Notes: generated by a model from the sequence alone, not told the origin. Positions 35,777 to 44,983 are shown, counted from the stretch's first letter. The stretch is DNA of 64,000 nt from Saccharicrinis sp050589685 (GCF_050589685.1 NZ_JBNGOS010000008.1:131475-195474), one strand, 5' to 3'. A program made the numbers and translations.

Positions 35777-38233
35777 CTAGATAAATAGATTTAAATTGGA
35801 CTGCTCAGCTTCTTCAAGGTAATTGGCGACTCCACCAATATTAACACCTTCAATCAGCTCTTCTTGTTGAACACCCATGATGTCCATGCTCATTTGACAG
35901 GCAATCATGTTAATGCCACTTTTTTTGGCCTGATGAATCATGGTTTCCAGTGCATCCACGTTTTTGTCCTTCATGCGAAGTTTCATCATACGACGACCCA
36001 TACCACCCATGTTCATATTCGATAGTTTCAGCTTTCCGGCATGCCCGGGCATCATCTTGTCAAACATGTTGCCCATCATATCCTTTTTGACCTTGGGTCG
36101 ATTAATATCTTTTATAACGTTAAGTCCCCAAAAAGTAAAGAACATGGTTACTTGCTTGCCCATGCTGGCAGCTCCGTTGGCGATAACAAAGGAAGCCAAT
36201 GCGCGATCCATGTCGTCACTGAACACCACCATGGTTTTGTGGTCGGTTCCTGCTTTTGGCAGCGTGCTGTTTTCGGAATCTTTTTTAAATTTTTCGATGA
36301 TGGCAGTAATTTCCCCTGCATTGTTTTCCCTTTTCACCAAGCGGAGTCCGGTTACCTTGCACCACGAAGCAACATCATTGTAAAATCCAGGGTCAGTAGC
36401 CTTTACCTCCAGCCTGTCTCCATATTCAATGGAATCAATACTTTCTTTAAGTTTTAGCACAGGGCCGGGACATTGCAAGCCACAGGCATCAACGGCCATC
36501 GACTTGACCTCGATCTTCGGCATTTCTGCTTTTACATCTTCAGCTTGGATTTGGTCATGGGTAAAAAAGATAGCATTCGATTGTTCAGCCATGGCTTGTT
36601 TATATACTTTTAAACCTCCCGAAAGATTGAAGACTTCCGCAAACCCACTTTGCTTTAAAATTCTGGCGGCTACGTATCCGCGTAACCCCACCCCGCAATA
36701 AATCATTATTTTTTTGTCATGAGGAATACGGTCCAGATTCTCGCGGATTTTATCTAATTCGATGTTTACCGAGTCTTCAATGGCATCAATGGCATATTCT
36801 TCGGGAGTACGAACGTCTAAAACAAAAACATCCTTTTTAATTCTTTTGTGAAAATTAAAAGGCGAAAGTGGCTTAAATAAACCTTTTATTATATTTTCTG
36901 CGTTGTAACCGGCTTGGTTTACCGGGTCTTTAGCCGAACTAAAAGGGGGAGCGTAGGCATGCTCTATTTCCTGTAAATCGTATATGGTTCCGTTGTTCTT
37001 AATAACGGTTGCCAGTAAATCAAGTCGTTTATCCACGCCTTTGTATCCGATTACTTGACCGCCGTATAGTTTACCCGATTCCGGATCAAAACTAATTTTA
37101 AGCATCATCTGCATAGATCCGGGATAATAACCGGCATGAGAACCTGCATGAACAATGGTGCAATCGTGTTTAATGCCCTGGGCTTTAAGTCCTCGATGTG
37201 TCATCCCGGTTATTCCGGCTGTCATGTCAAAAACCTTGGCAATGGCAGTTCCTATTGAACCCTTGTATTTTCTATTGTGTCCGTAAACCATATTGTCGGC
37301 CAGGATTCTGCCCTGACGGTTTGCCGGGCCTGCTAAAAACGCGATGGTAGGTTTGCCCGTAATCGGATGAGGGAATTCAATGCTATCTCCAACTGCATAG
37401 ATATCCTTAACTGATGTTTGTAAATATTCATCTACCCATACTCCACCTGTTTCGCCAATTTTTAATCCGGCCTCTTTGGCCAAAGTTGTATCTGGTTTAA
37501 CACCGATAGACAGGATAATAAAATCGGCCTGAATAATCCGCCCGCTGGAAAGAGCTACCTGAATGATATCGCCAACCTGTTTAAACTCAGTAACGGCATC
37601 CTTTAAAAACAGACCAACCTTTTTATCTTTGAAATGGTGATGCAAGGGAGCTGCAATTTCACTGTCCATCATGTTCATAACCTGCGGGGACGCTTCAACC
37701 ACAGAAACGTTTACACCACGATGATGCAGGTTTTCTGCCATTTCGAGTCCAATAAAGCCTGCTCCTACCACAACTGCAGTGCGAGGTGTTGAATCATCAA
37801 CAAAAGCTTTTATTTTGTCCGTATCCAGAACATTGCGTAAGGTAAAAATATTGGGTAAGTCAATTCCTGGGATAGGTGGTTTTACCGGGGAAGCTCCAGG
37901 TGATAAAACCAGTTTGTCATAGCTTTCGGTATAACTATCGCCTGTTTTTACCGATGTAATGGTGACTTGTTTTTTATCTGGGTTAATGGAGGTAACCAAG
38001 GAATACACCCTGATATCAATGTTGAAACGTGTACCAAATGATTCAGGGGTTTGTACCAACAGTTTTTCCCGTTCTTTGATTACGCCACCAATATAGTAAG
38101 GCAAGCCGCAATTGGCATATGAAATATGTGGGCCTTTTTCAAACATGATTATTTCGGCTTTTTCATCCACTCTTCTTAATCGGGCTGCCGTGGTAGCCCC
38201 GCCGGCAACACCTCCTACAATTACGTATTTCAT
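35777..38233 (-). CDS. CoA-disulfide reductase-like flavoprotein fused to rhodanese, TusA and DsrE-like domains
   Basis: An 818-residue four-part fusion. Residues 1 to about 445 are a FAD/NAD(P)H disulfide reductase (VGGVAGGATTAARLRR) with the single redox cysteine in SYANCGLPYY (Cys 43), as in CoA-disulfide or CoA-persulfide reductases. A rhodanese domain (about 460-555) has its active cysteine in IYCGVGLRGY. A TusA-like domain (about 577-650) has the sulfur-carrying cysteine in CGLQCPGP. A DsrE-like domain (about 666-818) has a methionine-rich stretch and a cysteine in ACQMSMD. Together these can move persulfide sulfur within one chain. It is a single-gene unit with its own promoter and an embedded palindrome. 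Confidence 0.92.
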   Translation of the reverse strand: MKYVIVGGVAGGATTAARLRRVDEKAEIIMFEKGPHISYANCGLPYYIGGVIKEREKLLVQTPESFGTRFNIDIRVYSLVTSINPDKKQVTITSVKTGDSYTESYDKLVLSPGASPVKPPIPGIDLPNIFTLRNVLDTDKIKAFVDDSTPRTAVVVGAGFIGLEMAENLHHRGVNVSVVEASPQVMNMMDSEIAAPLHHHFKDKKVGLFLKDAVTEFKQVGDIIQVALSSGRIIQADFIILSIGVKPDTTLAKEAGLKIGETGGVWVDEYLQTSVKDIYAVGDSIEFPHPITGKPTIAFLAGPANRQGRILADNMVYGHNRKYKGSIGTAIAKVFDMTAGITGMTHRGLKAQGIKHDCTIVHAGSHAGYYPGSMQMMLKISFDPESGKLYGGQVIGYKGVDKRLDLLATVIKNNGTIYDLQEIEHAYAPPFSSAKDPVNQAGYNAENIIKGLFKPLSPFNFHKRIKKDVFVLDVRTPEEYAIDAIEDSVNIELDKIRENLDRIPHDKKIMIYCGVGLRGYVAARILKQSGFAEVFNLSGGLKVYKQAMAEQSNAIFFTHDQIQAEDVKAEMPKIEVKSMAVDACGLQCPGPVLKLKESIDSIEYGDRLEVKATDPGFYNDVASWCKVTGLRLVKRENNAGEITAIIEKFKKDSENSTLPKAGTDHKTMVVFSDDMDRALASFVIANGAASMGKQVTMFFTFWGLNVIKDINRPKVKKDMMGNMFDKMMPGHAGKLKLSNMNMGGMGRRMMKLRMKDKNVDALETMIHQAKKSGINMIACQMSMDIMGVQQEELIEGVNIGGVANYLEEAEQSNLNLFI

Positions 38234-38319
38234 TTTATAATTATCTATCTTTTATATTCATTATCAGTGTAATATATAATGCGTGCAGGGTTTATGTCTA
38301 CATTTATTTTTCAAGGATA

Positions 38320-38349
38320 CAAATATATGCATATTGCAATATCTACAAA
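38320..38349 (-). promoter_or_regulatory. Promoter of the persulfide flavoprotein, with operator-like palindrome
   Basis: On the minus strand, TTTG (38346-38349) and TATATTTG (38320-38327) form a -33/-7 pair with 18 bases between. A perfect palindrome, ATATTGCAATAT (38331-38342), fills the spacer. A repressor bound there would block polymerase. ArsR-type regulators often use such AT-rich palindromes, but none is encoded nearby. Confidence 0.55.
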
Positions 38350-38442
38350 TATGGATATGTATGTTATTGAACATGTTTTAATGCAGGTAATACTTTATTG
38401 TTTTAATTGGGATTCCTTTCATATTTCGCTTATTTTGCAAGT

Positions 38443-39159
38443 ATGGAATTAATAGACATAAAAGGGGTGGGGCCTGTGTTGTTTCAGGCAAGCAAAAGGG
38501 CAAAGAGACTGTCTATTAAGCTAAAGCCATTCGAGCCTGTCAAGGTTGTTGTACCTGTAGATATGCATCCCCGGGAGGCCCTTAAGTTTGTCGAAAGCAA
38601 TAAGCAATGGATTTTGCAGAACATGGCCAAGGTGAAGGAAAGAGAAAACGATCTGACCATATTTGATGAAAAAACAGATTTCAGAACCCGATCATTCGCA
38701 TTGCGTATCAAAAAATCCCCGCTTTCGCAGATGAGAATGCAGTTAAGAGATGGTATCTTATCGGTGGAATATCCCGGCCATATGGATGTTAAATCAGCTA
38801 ATGTTCAGGACAATATCCGATATGCAATAGAAGAAGCTTTGCGATTATCGGCCAAAAACTATTTACCCAAGCGCCTGCATCAATTGGCCCAACAGCATGG
38901 GTTTTCGTACAACAGGGTATTTATCAAGAATTTAAAAACACGTTGGGGAAGTTGCTCTCATGTAAACAACATCAACCTTAACCTTCATTTAATGCGCTTG
39001 CCGGACCATTTAATCGACAGTGTTTTATTGCACGAACTATGTCACACCGTTGAAAAAAACCATGGAAAGGGCTTTTGGGCATTAATGGATAAGGTAACCA
39101 ATGGACAGGCAAAAATGCTCGACAAAAAAATGAAGGATTACCGCACAGTAATTTATTAA
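38443..39159 (+). CDS. YgjP-like (M48-related, DUF45) zinc metallopeptidase
   Basis: A 238-residue protein. The zinc motif HELCH is in SVLLHELCHTVEKNHGKGFW, and the stretch before it, KTRWGSCS...INLNLHLMRLP, is the DUF45/YgjP signature. ATG 38443 is chosen over a start 12 codons upstream because MELIDI leads into the conserved N-terminal region. The substrate is unknown. dgt starts one base after its stop, so both are one transcript. Confidence 0.9.
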   Translation: MELIDIKGVGPVLFQASKRAKRLSIKLKPFEPVKVVVPVDMHPREALKFVESNKQWILQNMAKVKERENDLTIFDEKTDFRTRSFALRIKKSPLSQMRMQLRDGILSVEYPGHMDVKSANVQDNIRYAIEEALRLSAKNYLPKRLHQLAQQHGFSYNRVFIKNLKTRWGSCSHVNNINLNLHLMRLPDHLIDSVLLHELCHTVEKNHGKGFWALMDKVTNGQAKMLDKKMKDYRTVIY

Positions 39160-39160
39160 T

Positions 39161-40501
39161 ATGAACTGGGATCAATTATTATCGACAAAGCGCACCGGAC
39201 AGGAAGAACGCGTGTATACCGTACAGCACCAACGAACTCAATTCCAACGCGATTATGACCGTTTGGTTTTTTCATCACCCTTTAGGAGACTGCAGGATAA
39301 AACCCAGGTTTTTCCCTTACCAGGAAGCGTCTTTGTGCACAACCGATTAACGCACAGTTTGGAGGTAGCCAGTGTTGGACGTTCGTTGGGACATAATATC
39401 GCAGCGTTTTTGTTGGAGAATAAAGGGCTCAAAAACACCCTAATAAACGAAATTGGAAGTGTTGTGGCTACTGCTTGCTTAGCGCATGATATGGGTAATC
39501 CGCCTTTTGGTCATTCGGGAGAGTCTGCACTTTCGCAATACTTTGTAAAAGGAGACGGGCGAAAACTGAAGGATGGATATGAAATTAGTGATGCCGAGTG
39601 GAATGACCTGATTGAATTCGAAGGAAACGCCAATGCATTTCGTCTTCTTACCCATCAATTTAAAGGAAGAAGAAAAGGTGGATTTGGACTAACATATTCA
39701 TCGGTGGCTTCTATTTTAAAATACCCCTATGCCTCAGGCCTTGAATCTAAAAAGAAGTATGGTTTTTTCCAGTCAGAGAAGGAAATGTTTGAGCGGGTAG
39801 TAAAAGAGCTTGGATTAATTGAGACTGAACCGGGGGTATATTGTCGTCACCCTCTGGTTTACCTGGTCGAAGCTGCCGACGATATATGTTACCAAGTAAT
39901 GGATGTGGAAGATTCCCATAAGCTTCGGATTTTAGACACCGTAAAAACCAAGGAAATATTATTGGCTTTTTTGGCAGAAGATGAGGATAAAGCTACAAGA
40001 GATAGAATTGAAGAGGTAAGCACAGAGGTGACCGATACCAACGAACAGATTTCTTTTATCCGGGCTTCGGTTATCGGCAAACTGGTAGGTTGTTGTACGC
40101 AGATATTCAAGGCTAATTATGATCGCATCATGTCGGGGAATTTTTCTGGTAGTTTGATCGATCATTTGGAGGGCAAAACAAAACAAGCCGCAGAGAATTG
40201 CTCCGAGATATCCTTTAATGATATTTACAGGCATCAATCAGTGGTTGAAATAGAACTGTCAGGTTTTAAAATATTAGGATCATTGTTGCACGAATTTTCC
40301 AAGGCCGTGCTAAACCCCCAAGATAAATATTCGAAGATGCTATTACCGTTTATACCTAATCAGTATTCTGTTGGATTAGAAGCAAGCCCCTATCAAAAAC
40401 TGCAATCGGTACTGGATTACATTAGCGGCATGACCGATGTTTACGCGCTCGATTTGTACCGGAAAATTAATGGAATTGGCCTGGCGGATAAGAGGTTTTA
40501 G
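39161..40501 (+). CDS. dgt: dGTP triphosphohydrolase
   Basis: A 446-residue HD-domain enzyme that removes the triphosphate from dGTP and sometimes other dNTPs. The HD metal site is assembled from NRLTHSLEV, LAHDMGNPPFGHSGE and a later aspartate in LVEAADDICYQ. FSSPFRRLQDKTQVFP is the family N-terminal signature. It follows the YgjP-like gene by one base. Roles in dNTP balance and in phage resistance have been described for relatives; nothing nearby indicates the latter. Confidence 0.95.
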   Translation: MNWDQLLSTKRTGQEERVYTVQHQRTQFQRDYDRLVFSSPFRRLQDKTQVFPLPGSVFVHNRLTHSLEVASVGRSLGHNIAAFLLENKGLKNTLINEIGSVVATACLAHDMGNPPFGHSGESALSQYFVKGDGRKLKDGYEISDAEWNDLIEFEGNANAFRLLTHQFKGRRKGGFGLTYSSVASILKYPYASGLESKKKYGFFQSEKEMFERVVKELGLIETEPGVYCRHPLVYLVEAADDICYQVMDVEDSHKLRILDTVKTKEILLAFLAEDEDKATRDRIEEVSTEVTDTNEQISFIRASVIGKLVGCCTQIFKANYDRIMSGNFSGSLIDHLEGKTKQAAENCSEISFNDIYRHQSVVEIELSGFKILGSLLHEFSKAVLNPQDKYSKMLLPFIPNQYSVGLEASPYQKLQSVLDYISGMTDVYALDLYRKINGIGLADKRF

Positions 40502-40551
40502 CAATTAGCCCTTAGCTGCAAGCTAAAAGCCAATCGCTAATCTCTAATTCC

Positions 40552-40866
40552 CTAATTCAAAAAAACTAATTCCAACTCTTCCTTGGCTTCCTCTTTTTGA
40601 CGTACCGAATATTTTCCCGAATTAACAAACGAATATCCTTTATCCAGCCCGGCTTCCATCAATGTTTTTTCTATTTCGTAAGCGGCATCTAAATCTAAAT
40701 CCTTGTTAAAATATAAGTATAGCATTTTTTCGTCCTCATCGTTAAATTTAACTAAAACTGAATTGTTCTCCACAAAAACAAGATCGTCGTAACTATAGGA
40801 TACGGGCAGTCCGACTGACTCTAAAATTTCCATCACATATCCCAATGGTCTGTAATTTAAACTCAT
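40552..40866 (-). CDS. Hypothetical protein, 104 residues
   Basis: A small acidic protein with no signal peptide, membrane segment or known motif. It alternates strands and helices (VSYSYDDLVFVENNSVLVKF, then DAAYEIEKTLMEAGL), which suggests a compact alpha/beta fold. It follows the Nif11-like gene by 59 bases on the same strand, so the two may be co-transcribed. Function unknown. Confidence 0.7.
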   Translation of the reverse strand: MSLNYRPLGYVMEILESVGLPVSYSYDDLVFVENNSVLVKFNDEDEKMLYLYFNKDLDLDAAYEIEKTLMEAGLDKGYSFVNSGKYSVRQKEEAKEELELVFLN

Positions 40867-40925
40867 GGCATTGAATTTTAAATGAATAATCTATTAATTG
40901 TAAATTAATCTCGCGTTAAAAAATA

Positions 40926-41168
40926 TCATACTACAACCAACTTAATCAGGTTGACTGTATTTTCCAGTTCGTCATGTTCTTCTGCCAATTGGCATTTAAA
41001 CATCATCATGCTGTATGCCTCCTCAAAGTCGGCTTCGGAAAAAGTCAGTTCTTTTTCTGTTAAAAACTGGTTAAGACCGTCCAGGCCTTTTACCTTGTAC
41101 ATCTCTTTTCTAAAGTGAGTATCATCCTTAACCCGTTCAATAAATTTTTTTGCATTTTGAATCGACAT
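40926..41168 (-). CDS. Nif11-like domain protein, 80 residues
   Basis: The N-terminal 50 residues fit the Nif11 domain: MSIQNAKKFIERVKDDTHFRKEMYK, then a loop and FTEKELTFSEADFEEAY. In cyanobacteria and others this domain serves as the leader of RiPP precursor peptides. Here no double-glycine cleavage site is visible, the tail is ordinary (no Cys/Ser/Thr-rich core), and no modifying enzyme or exporter is nearby, so a precursor role is unlikely. A strong Shine-Dalgarno (GGAGGTAAT) precedes the ATG, unusual in this genome. The 104-residue gene follows. Confidence 0.7.
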   Translation of the reverse strand: MSIQNAKKFIERVKDDTHFRKEMYKVKGLDGLNQFLTEKELTFSEADFEEAYSMMMFKCQLAEEHDELENTVNLIKLVVV

Positions 41169-41568
41169 ATTACCTCCTTTTCATTTCATCCTACATAATT
41201 GTAACATTTTTACCGGCCTTATTACTATTTTGTATGCAGCTTTATGGGCTAAAACCTTTATTTGGCAAAGGTTTCCAATAATAATGCACAGACCTGTTTT
41301 AATTAAAACAAGATCTATTCCGCAATCTTAAGCTTGCCAAAAAGTTTTATTGAAAGGAGCAATGACCAAATCATTATTTATACAATATAGGAAAGTAGTG
41401 CAAAACTGGTTTGGTTTGTAGCTTGTCCGGGGTAGCGCTAAACTTCACAGGATTCTTTTTTTTCGGAAAAATAAGACAGAAAATAATGTAATATTTATCA
41501 GTCTGATATATAGCTAGTTTGAAGTTTGCATAAATTTAATGTAGAATAGCCTGTTTTTTTAATTTTTA
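41169..41568. other. Intergenic stretch without a recognisable gene
   Basis: About 400 bases between the divergent Nif11-like and cold-shock genes. No gene or terminator is seen. A GCGGAA...CTTGTTTT segment on the minus strand near 41300 faintly resembles the end of repeat module 1 but is too diverged to call. Confidence 0.4.
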
Positions 41569-41601
41569 TTTGTCGATATCCAACTTTAAATGATACATTT
41601 G
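41569..41601 (+). promoter_or_regulatory. Promoter of the cold-shock gene
   Basis: TTTG (41569-41572), a 21-base spacer and TACATTTG (41594-41601) match both halves of the Bacteroidota promoter consensus. The start codon is 29 bases on. Confidence 0.75.
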
Positions 41602-41630
41602 TAATATTGGTTTATTATTTACAATTTATT

Positions 41631-41822
41631 ATGAAAGAAGGAACAGTAAAATTTTTCAATGAGTCCAAAGGTTTTGGATTTATTAAAGACAACGAATCTA
41701 ACAACGAGTATTTCGTTCACGTAACCGGTCTTATTGATGATATCAAGGAAGACGACGAAGTAACCTTCGAGCTTAAAGAAGGTAAAAAAGGATTAAATGC
41801 GGTAAACGTTAAATTGGCATAA
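41631..41822 (+). CDS. Cold-shock domain protein
   Basis: A 63-residue single cold-shock domain that binds single-stranded RNA or DNA. RNP1 reads KGFGFIKD and RNP2 YFVHVTG. EGTVKFFNESKGFGFI is the standard N-terminus, so the start is ATG 41631, not the in-frame ATG eight codons upstream. It has a clear promoter and its own terminator, so it is monocistronic. Confidence 0.95.
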   Translation: MKEGTVKFFNESKGFGFIKDNESNNEYFVHVTGLIDDIKEDDEVTFELKEGKKGLNAVNVKLA

Positions 41823-41872
41823 CGATATAGAAAATATAGAGTTGATATTTCAATGTAATTACGCACTATCCA

Positions 41873-41901
41873 AGCCTTGCTATTTTAGCAGGGCTTTTTT
41901 C
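41873..41901 (+). terminator. Terminator of the cold-shock gene
   Basis: AGCCTTGCT pairs with AGCAGGGCT (one G-U pair) around a five-base loop, followed by six T. Confidence 0.85.
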
Positions 41902-42055
41902 GTTACATAACTTTCCTGAAAATAAGTTCGATTCCTTAAATCACAATTACAGGCACATTCATCTTGTAAATTTCTCCATTTATCAAAGTAGGTATTGATT
42001 TGCTCTTGTTTCGGTATTGACTTCTTACATGCAAAAACATGTAAATAAATGCGGT

Positions 42056-42970
42056 ATGAGAAAATGTGCAATTGTTTTTATTTTGATGCTGTGTCCGTTG
42101 TGGCTGATAGCACAAGATTTGGAAGATTATCTATCCAAGTATACTTCCCAAAACGGCGAAATGTACCTGCAACCATTTGCCGATGCCTTTTCTGCTGATT
42201 TAAACAGCGGATTGTTTCATAATGCCAAGATAAAAAAGATGGGCTTTCAGCTTTATTTGGGAGTTGTAGGTCAAGTAGCTGTCATTCCGGGCCGTGCCAA
42301 AACATTTACCGCCCATATTGATGACCCTGCCTTCGGAGGCCCTAGGGATGTACCCAATGCCCCTACGGTTTTTGGACCCACCGAGGGCGTTTTGGTCTAA
42401 AATAGCGAGAATGGACTTAGCCAGTATCTACCTGCAGGACTGGATGTTAGTTATTTTCCTCTTGCCATGCCCCAATTAACCATTGGCTCCTTATACGGAA
42501 CAGATTTTACGCTTAGGTTGATTTCTACTAACGTTGAGGATTTTGGTGATGTTGAATTGTTGGGTTGGGGTTTGCGCCATAGTATCGACCAGTATATTCC
42601 AAAGTTACCGTTGAGTATGGCAGTTGGGTATTACCGTCAGAACTTTAACATTGGAGAATATATAGATGCCAGCTCCAATGTTATCAATGTACAAGCAAGT
42701 TTTGCAGTTCCCCTAGTTACCTTTTATGGCGGGTTGGCCTACGAAAGTGGTAAAATTGACGTGGAATATACCTTCGAAGGTTCCAGCAATTCAAATGAAG
42801 CCCCACAAAAAGGCGATAAAGTTAAGTTTGAGATGGACGCAGATAATACCATAAGGATGACCCTGGGACTTAGCCTTAACCTTGGCCCATTAAAACTGCA
42901 CGGCGATTATAATGTGGCTAAGCAAAACACCTTTGCCATTGGTGTAGGGATAGGAATTAATCAAAAGTAA
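42056..42970 (+). pseudogene. DUF6588-like secreted protein interrupted by an in-frame stop
   Basis: One gene is broken by a single TAA (42398-42400). The first part has a signal peptide (start ATG 42056) and the segment EDYLSKYTSQNGEMYLQPFADAFSADLNSG, then runs to APTVFGPTEGVLV and stops. The same frame continues NSENGLSQYLPAGLDVSYFPLAMPQLTIGSLYGTDFTLR and reads on as a beta-strand-rich barrel to 42970. The order matches intact DUF6588 proteins (about 300 residues). One base change, for example AAA to TAA, explains the defect; either a recent mutation or a base error. A lipoprotein gene follows 23 bases on. Confidence 0.85.
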
Positions 42971-42993
42971 AACCTCAATAAAACTAAATTAAA

Positions 42994-43560
42994 ATGAAAA
43001 AATTAGCAATTATTATATGCGGTGTGTTACTTTTGAATGCATGTGAAGAAAAAGACATCAGATTGTATCCTTCTTTTGAGGAAAGTTCGGTTTTTACGAT
43101 TAACGAACAGGGATATTTTGAGGAAGAAGAGTCTATTTCATATTTCAATATTCTTGATGCTATAAGCGACTTGGAAATTGAAGATGGTGAAATTGAAGAT
43201 GTAACCACCGAAGGTATTTGGATTGTTATAACAAAACTGTCTGGCAATACGGCCGAATCAGTTACTGTGGATTTAAGTGTGGGAACGGAAAATTCCGGAT
43301 CGCAAAACTTACTGAAAAACCTTACCATTCCAATTCCCGATGAAACTACTGAAATATTTCTCTCGTCGGATTTGATTAAAGCAGGTGTCAACCTTCTGAA
43401 TAGCTTGTTTTATAATGTTATTGTTGGAGGAAGTTCAGTTGATGATATTGAGTTCGAATTATCTGGAACCACAAATCCTGCCAATAGCACGGTTAACATT
43501 ATGCTTGAAGTGTTTGTAAAAGAAGGCGTAGTGGTTAAACAAACCATTGAAGGGATATAG
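42994..43560 (+). CDS. Hypothetical lipoprotein
   Basis: A 188-residue protein. The lipoprotein signal MKKLAIIICGVLLLNAC ends at the lipidated cysteine (residue 17), followed by an acidic stretch (CEEKD). The rest is acidic and strand-forming, with no family I recognise. It lies 23 bases after the broken DUF6588 gene, on the same strand, and is followed by a strong terminator, so the two were one operon. Function unknown. Confidence 0.8.
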   Translation: MKKLAIIICGVLLLNACEEKDIRLYPSFEESSVFTINEQGYFEEEESISYFNILDAISDLEIEDGEIEDVTTEGIWIVITKLSGNTAESVTVDLSVGTENSGSQNLLKNLTIPIPDETTEIFLSSDLIKAGVNLLNSLFYNVIVGGSSVDDIEFELSGTTNPANSTVNIMLEVFVKEGVVVKQTIEGI

Positions 43561-43584
43561 ATTGGTATGATTACAGCGCATAAT

Positions 43585-43615
43585 AACCCCCGGCTTTCTT
43601 GTCGGGGGTTTTTTT
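43585..43615 (+). terminator. Terminator after the lipoprotein gene
   Basis: AACCCCCG (43585-43592) pairs with CGGGGGTT (43603-43610) around a ten-base loop, then seven T. Confidence 0.9.
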
Positions 43616-43831
43616 ATAGTTTATAATGCTCATCACATAACTCTTTATAAATAATCCGGGTTAAACCATAAATTTGGTGCTGCTCTGTGAGTACGGCCGA
43701 CTGTAACATTAACCTTAATTAACCTTGAAACTTTTATTATTAACCAAATGTTAACCCATTTTACGCATTGTATTATATTATTTAGCACATTCAATAAAAA
43801 GCACAATAGAGTCTTTTAAAACGTATAAGTC

Positions 43832-44233
43832 ATGCAAAATCTAAAATTAGCACTTTTTATAGGGGTTATGATGTTAATTGCCAATAACATACAGGCACAG
43901 GGGATCGAGTTTTTCCACGGTACATTTGCCGAGGCAAAAGCCAAAGCGCAGAAAGAAGGCAAACAGTTATTTATCGATTTTCATACTTCCTGGTGCGGTC
44001 CATGCAAAGTAATGGCCAAGAAATATTTTACTTTGGAGAGTGTTGGTAATGTATACAACACAAAATACATCTGCCTGAAAATTGATGCGGAAAAAGGAGA
44101 AGGTCCCGAAGTAGCAAAACAATATGGTGTAAAGGTATATCCTACCTTGGTTTTTGCCGATGCGAACGGTAAACAATTAAGTCTGGTCAAGGGGATGCAA
44201 AACGAACAGCAGCTCATCGAATTGGCTAAATAA
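43832..44233 (+). CDS. Secreted thioredoxin-family protein
   Basis: A 133-residue protein with a signal peptide (about residues 1-23, ending IQAQ) and a thioredoxin fold. FIDFHTSWCGPCKVMAKKYF carries the WCGPC active site, and VKVYPTLVFADANG has the cis-proline. It should act in the periplasm as a thiol reductase. It lies upstream of two DsbD-type genes in the same direction, and DsbD could keep it reduced. Confidence 0.9.
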   Translation: MQNLKLALFIGVMMLIANNIQAQGIEFFHGTFAEAKAKAQKEGKQLFIDFHTSWCGPCKVMAKKYFTLESVGNVYNTKYICLKIDAEKGEGPEVAKQYGVKVYPTLVFADANGKQLSLVKGMQNEQQLIELAK

Positions 44234-44427
44234 ATGATTCAGAGTACTACGCCAGGTCGTGCCCCTAATGTGGACAAGATTATGAATTTTATCAGGTTTG
44301 CCGTATTTCTGCAACTATCATTCACCCTAATTTAGTTTTTGGTTGTCTTATATTAAAATGCATCGTGTAGTCAGGATTATAATCTTTTAAATACTAAACA
44401 AAGACTACATCAAAAAAAAATTAAAAA

Positions 44428-44898
44428 ATGAGCATTAAATCAGTAATAATTGCCTTTTTAGTAGTGACGTTGTTTCAAGGATTGGCAGTAGGTCAAATTT
44501 TGGAACCTGCTAAATGGACGGTTGAACTATCAAAGAAAGATGTGAAGGTGGGTGATAAGGTTGAGGTCGTTTTTAAGGCCACTATTGATAATACCTGGTA
44601 TGTATATTCAAATGATTTCGACCCGGATCTTGGGCCGATTTTAATTTCTTTTGAGTTTCAGGAAAATCCATCTTATCAGAGAGAGGGAAAGGTAAGGCCA
44701 ATTAATGCCCATAAAAAATACGACGATATTTGGGAGGGGGACATCAGCTATTTCAAAAATACAGCTGAGATGCGTCAGACTATTCTCATAAAAAAACTGC
44801 CTTTGAAGGTAACAGGAGAATTTGAGTTTCAGACCTGTTCGGAGGAAACAGGAATGTGTGTGATGGGAGATGACGAGTTTGATTTATCTATACAATAA
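44428..44898 (+). CDS. Stand-alone DsbD N-terminal domain protein
   Basis: A 156-residue secreted protein. The signal peptide (about residues 1-22) is followed by a domain that closely matches the first 155 residues of the DsbD encoded next (EPAKWTVELSKKD, YSNDFDP-LGPILISFEF, NTAEMRQTI, ETGMCVMGDDEF). The two redox cysteines (TCSEETGMC) are kept. It has no membrane or thioredoxin domain. It is evidently a tandem duplicate of the N-terminal part of dsbD, and could carry electrons from DsbD to periplasmic targets; that is inference. Confidence 0.88.
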   Translation: MSIKSVIIAFLVVTLFQGLAVGQILEPAKWTVELSKKDVKVGDKVEVVFKATIDNTWYVYSNDFDPDLGPILISFEFQENPSYQREGKVRPINAHKKYDDIWEGDISYFKNTAEMRQTILIKKLPLKVTGEFEFQTCSEETGMCVMGDDEFDLSIQ

Positions 44899-44983
44899 TA
44901 AAACACTTAATCAATAATTGCAGAAACCCGGACTTGTCCATAAGATTATTCGGGTTAAGAGAGCTGCGTAAACAATTAATGTA

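Noticed and set aside
39161..40501. dGTPase as part of an anti-phage system
   Set aside because: The gene is a typical housekeeping dgt paired with a YgjP-like gene; no defence genes are adjacent.
40926..41168. RiPP biosynthetic cluster around the Nif11-like gene
   Set aside because: No modifying enzyme, exporter, protease or core peptide is nearby; neighbours are housekeeping genes.
41280..41330. Another copy of repeat module 1
   Set aside because: Only a faint GCGGAA...CTTGTTTT resemblance on the minus strand; too diverged to separate from chance.
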